Assembly: GCA_007135505.1 (NCBI GenBank)
Contig: SLIS01000005.1
Span: forward strand, 1 to 5,853
Direction: 5' to 3'
Source: Halovivax sp.
Lineage (GTDB): Archaea > Halobacteriota > Halobacteria > Halobacteriales > Natrialbaceae
Length of the DNA stretch: 5,853 nucleotides
In this document: piece by piece, positions 5,247 to 5,853 of the stretch
How positions within the stretch are numbered: the first letter of the stretch is position 1
How the letters are laid out: each line of letters opens with the position of its first letter
Notes under the pieces: generated by a model
Databases searched by the model: none
Told to the model about the DNA's origin: nothing
Seen by the model: only the letters and a program-made list of their open reading frames with translations
Made by a program: the position numbers and the translations under genes

Positions 5247-5853
5247 TCCCGCTCGAGGCCGTCATCGAACGATATCTCGACCGCAAGTCCGTCGGCGAGG
5301 GCGACGGAGCGGGCACCTACGCCGCGAACGCGTCGTCGATCCTCACCCGGTGGTCGAAGTGGCTCGATCGGGAGTACAGCGTCACATTCCTGCAGGAACT
5401 CGAGACTGCACACTGTACGGCCTACGCTCGGGAATTGACCCACCGAACCGATCGCGGTGAGTACGCCGCCTCGACCGCTCGCACGTACTTCGCCGTCGTC
5501 CGGGCGTTTCTCTCGTGGTGTGTCGACGAATCGATCGTCGACGAGAACCCGGCCGAGGCGAAAGCGGTGGCCGACGCGCTGCCCGAGGCGTCGGAGACGA
5601 AGCTCTCACAGCACTGGTCGCCGGCGGCTAGACGGACGCTCGAAACGCACGTCCAGTCACGGGCGACCGAGGCCGAGGAAGGGACCGACGATCGGCTCGC
5701 GCGGCTCAGAGAGTACGCGATGGTCGCCCTGCTCGCCCACGCTGGACTGCGCGGCGGCGAACTCTTTCGCGTCCCCGAGGACGATCGGCGGAGCGGTGCG
5801 ACCTGGGACGACGTCGACTTCTACGCCGGGACGATCCGCGTTCTCGGGACGAC
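5243..5853 (+). CDS. Tyrosine recombinase/integrase, 5' part only
   Basis: The first 203 residues of a site-specific recombinase of the phage-integrase (XerC/D-like) superfamily are present, and the gene runs off the right edge. Residues about 4-107 form the SAM-like core-binding domain (AVIERYLDRK at 6-15, AASTARTYFAVVRAFLSW at 75-92, then ENPA). The catalytic domain begins near 125, with AMVALLAHAGLRGGELFR at 159-176 carrying the first catalytic Arg (R170). The later H-x-x-R and the nucleophilic Tyr lie beyond the window. Most similar proteins I recall from haloarchaeal chromosomes begin near this point, so I chose GTG 5243. GTG 5102 in the same frame would add 47 residues of low-complexity sequence. 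The protein is acidic and normal for the host, with no sign of decay. Whether it belongs to an integrated element or is a chromosomal recombinase cannot be told here. Confidence 0.88.
   Translation, partial: MIPLEAVIERYLDRKSVGEGDGAGTYAANASSILTRWSKWLDREYSVTFLQELETAHCTAYARELTHRTDRGEYAASTARTYFAVVRAFLSWCVDESIVDENPAEAKAVADALPEASETKLSQHWSPAARRTLETHVQSRATEAEEGTDDRLARLREYAMVALLAHAGLRGGELFRVPEDDRRSGATWDDVDFYAGTIRVLGT

Noticed and set aside
5079..5443. Minus-strand frame of 131 codons over the integrase 5' region
   Set aside because: It is antisense to the integrase's recognisable core-binding domain, with Arg-rich composition and no family motif.
1..5853. CRISPR array, insertion sequence or long direct repeats
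   Set aside because: I read through for regularly spaced repeats, transposase motifs and terminal inverted repeats and saw none. Repeated TCGA-rich words are background for this type of genome.

Overview
The window reads as chromosomal DNA of a halophilic archaeon (class Halobacteria). Its DNA is GC-rich and full of TCGA. Its soluble proteins are rich in Asp and Glu and poor in Lys. Promoters look archaeal (TATA-like boxes about 30 bases before starts), and one internal ribosome binding site matches the archaeal 16S 3' end. I cannot name genus or species.

Left half, all on the minus strand. From right to left in transcription order come thiE (thiamine-phosphate synthase), thiM (hydroxyethylthiazole kinase), a small acidic protein I do not recognise, and a YbaK/EbsC-type aminoacyl-tRNA deacylase. 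thiE and thiM overlap by 8 bases, and a strong Shine-Dalgarno inside the end of thiE serves thiM. Together they salvage the thiazole moiety: ThiM phosphorylates hydroxyethylthiazole and ThiE joins the product to HMP-PP to give thiamine phosphate. The small protein starts 71 bases after thiM and may be co-transcribed or have its own promoter. The ybaK-like gene has its own promoter-like element.

Right half, all on the plus strand. Divergent from thiE is a small membrane protein of the YdjM/DUF457 metal-dependent hydrolase type. A 12-helix MATE-family exporter follows, with a GTG start fixed by a good TATA box and a perfect inverted repeat at the expected transcription start. After a 314-base gap comes the 5' part of a tyrosine recombinase/integrase, cut by the window edge before most of its catalytic residues. 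Just upstream of it are an 8-bp perfect hairpin and a 55-codon reading frame that ends in a GTGA overlap with the integrase start.

I do not see a clearly new biological system. This is mostly ordinary haloarchaeal housekeeping and transport content. The points most worth a second look are the loss of the usual catalytic lysine in the YbaK-like protein, the unidentified protein downstream of thiM, the operator-like repeat at the MATE promoter, and the layout before the integrase.
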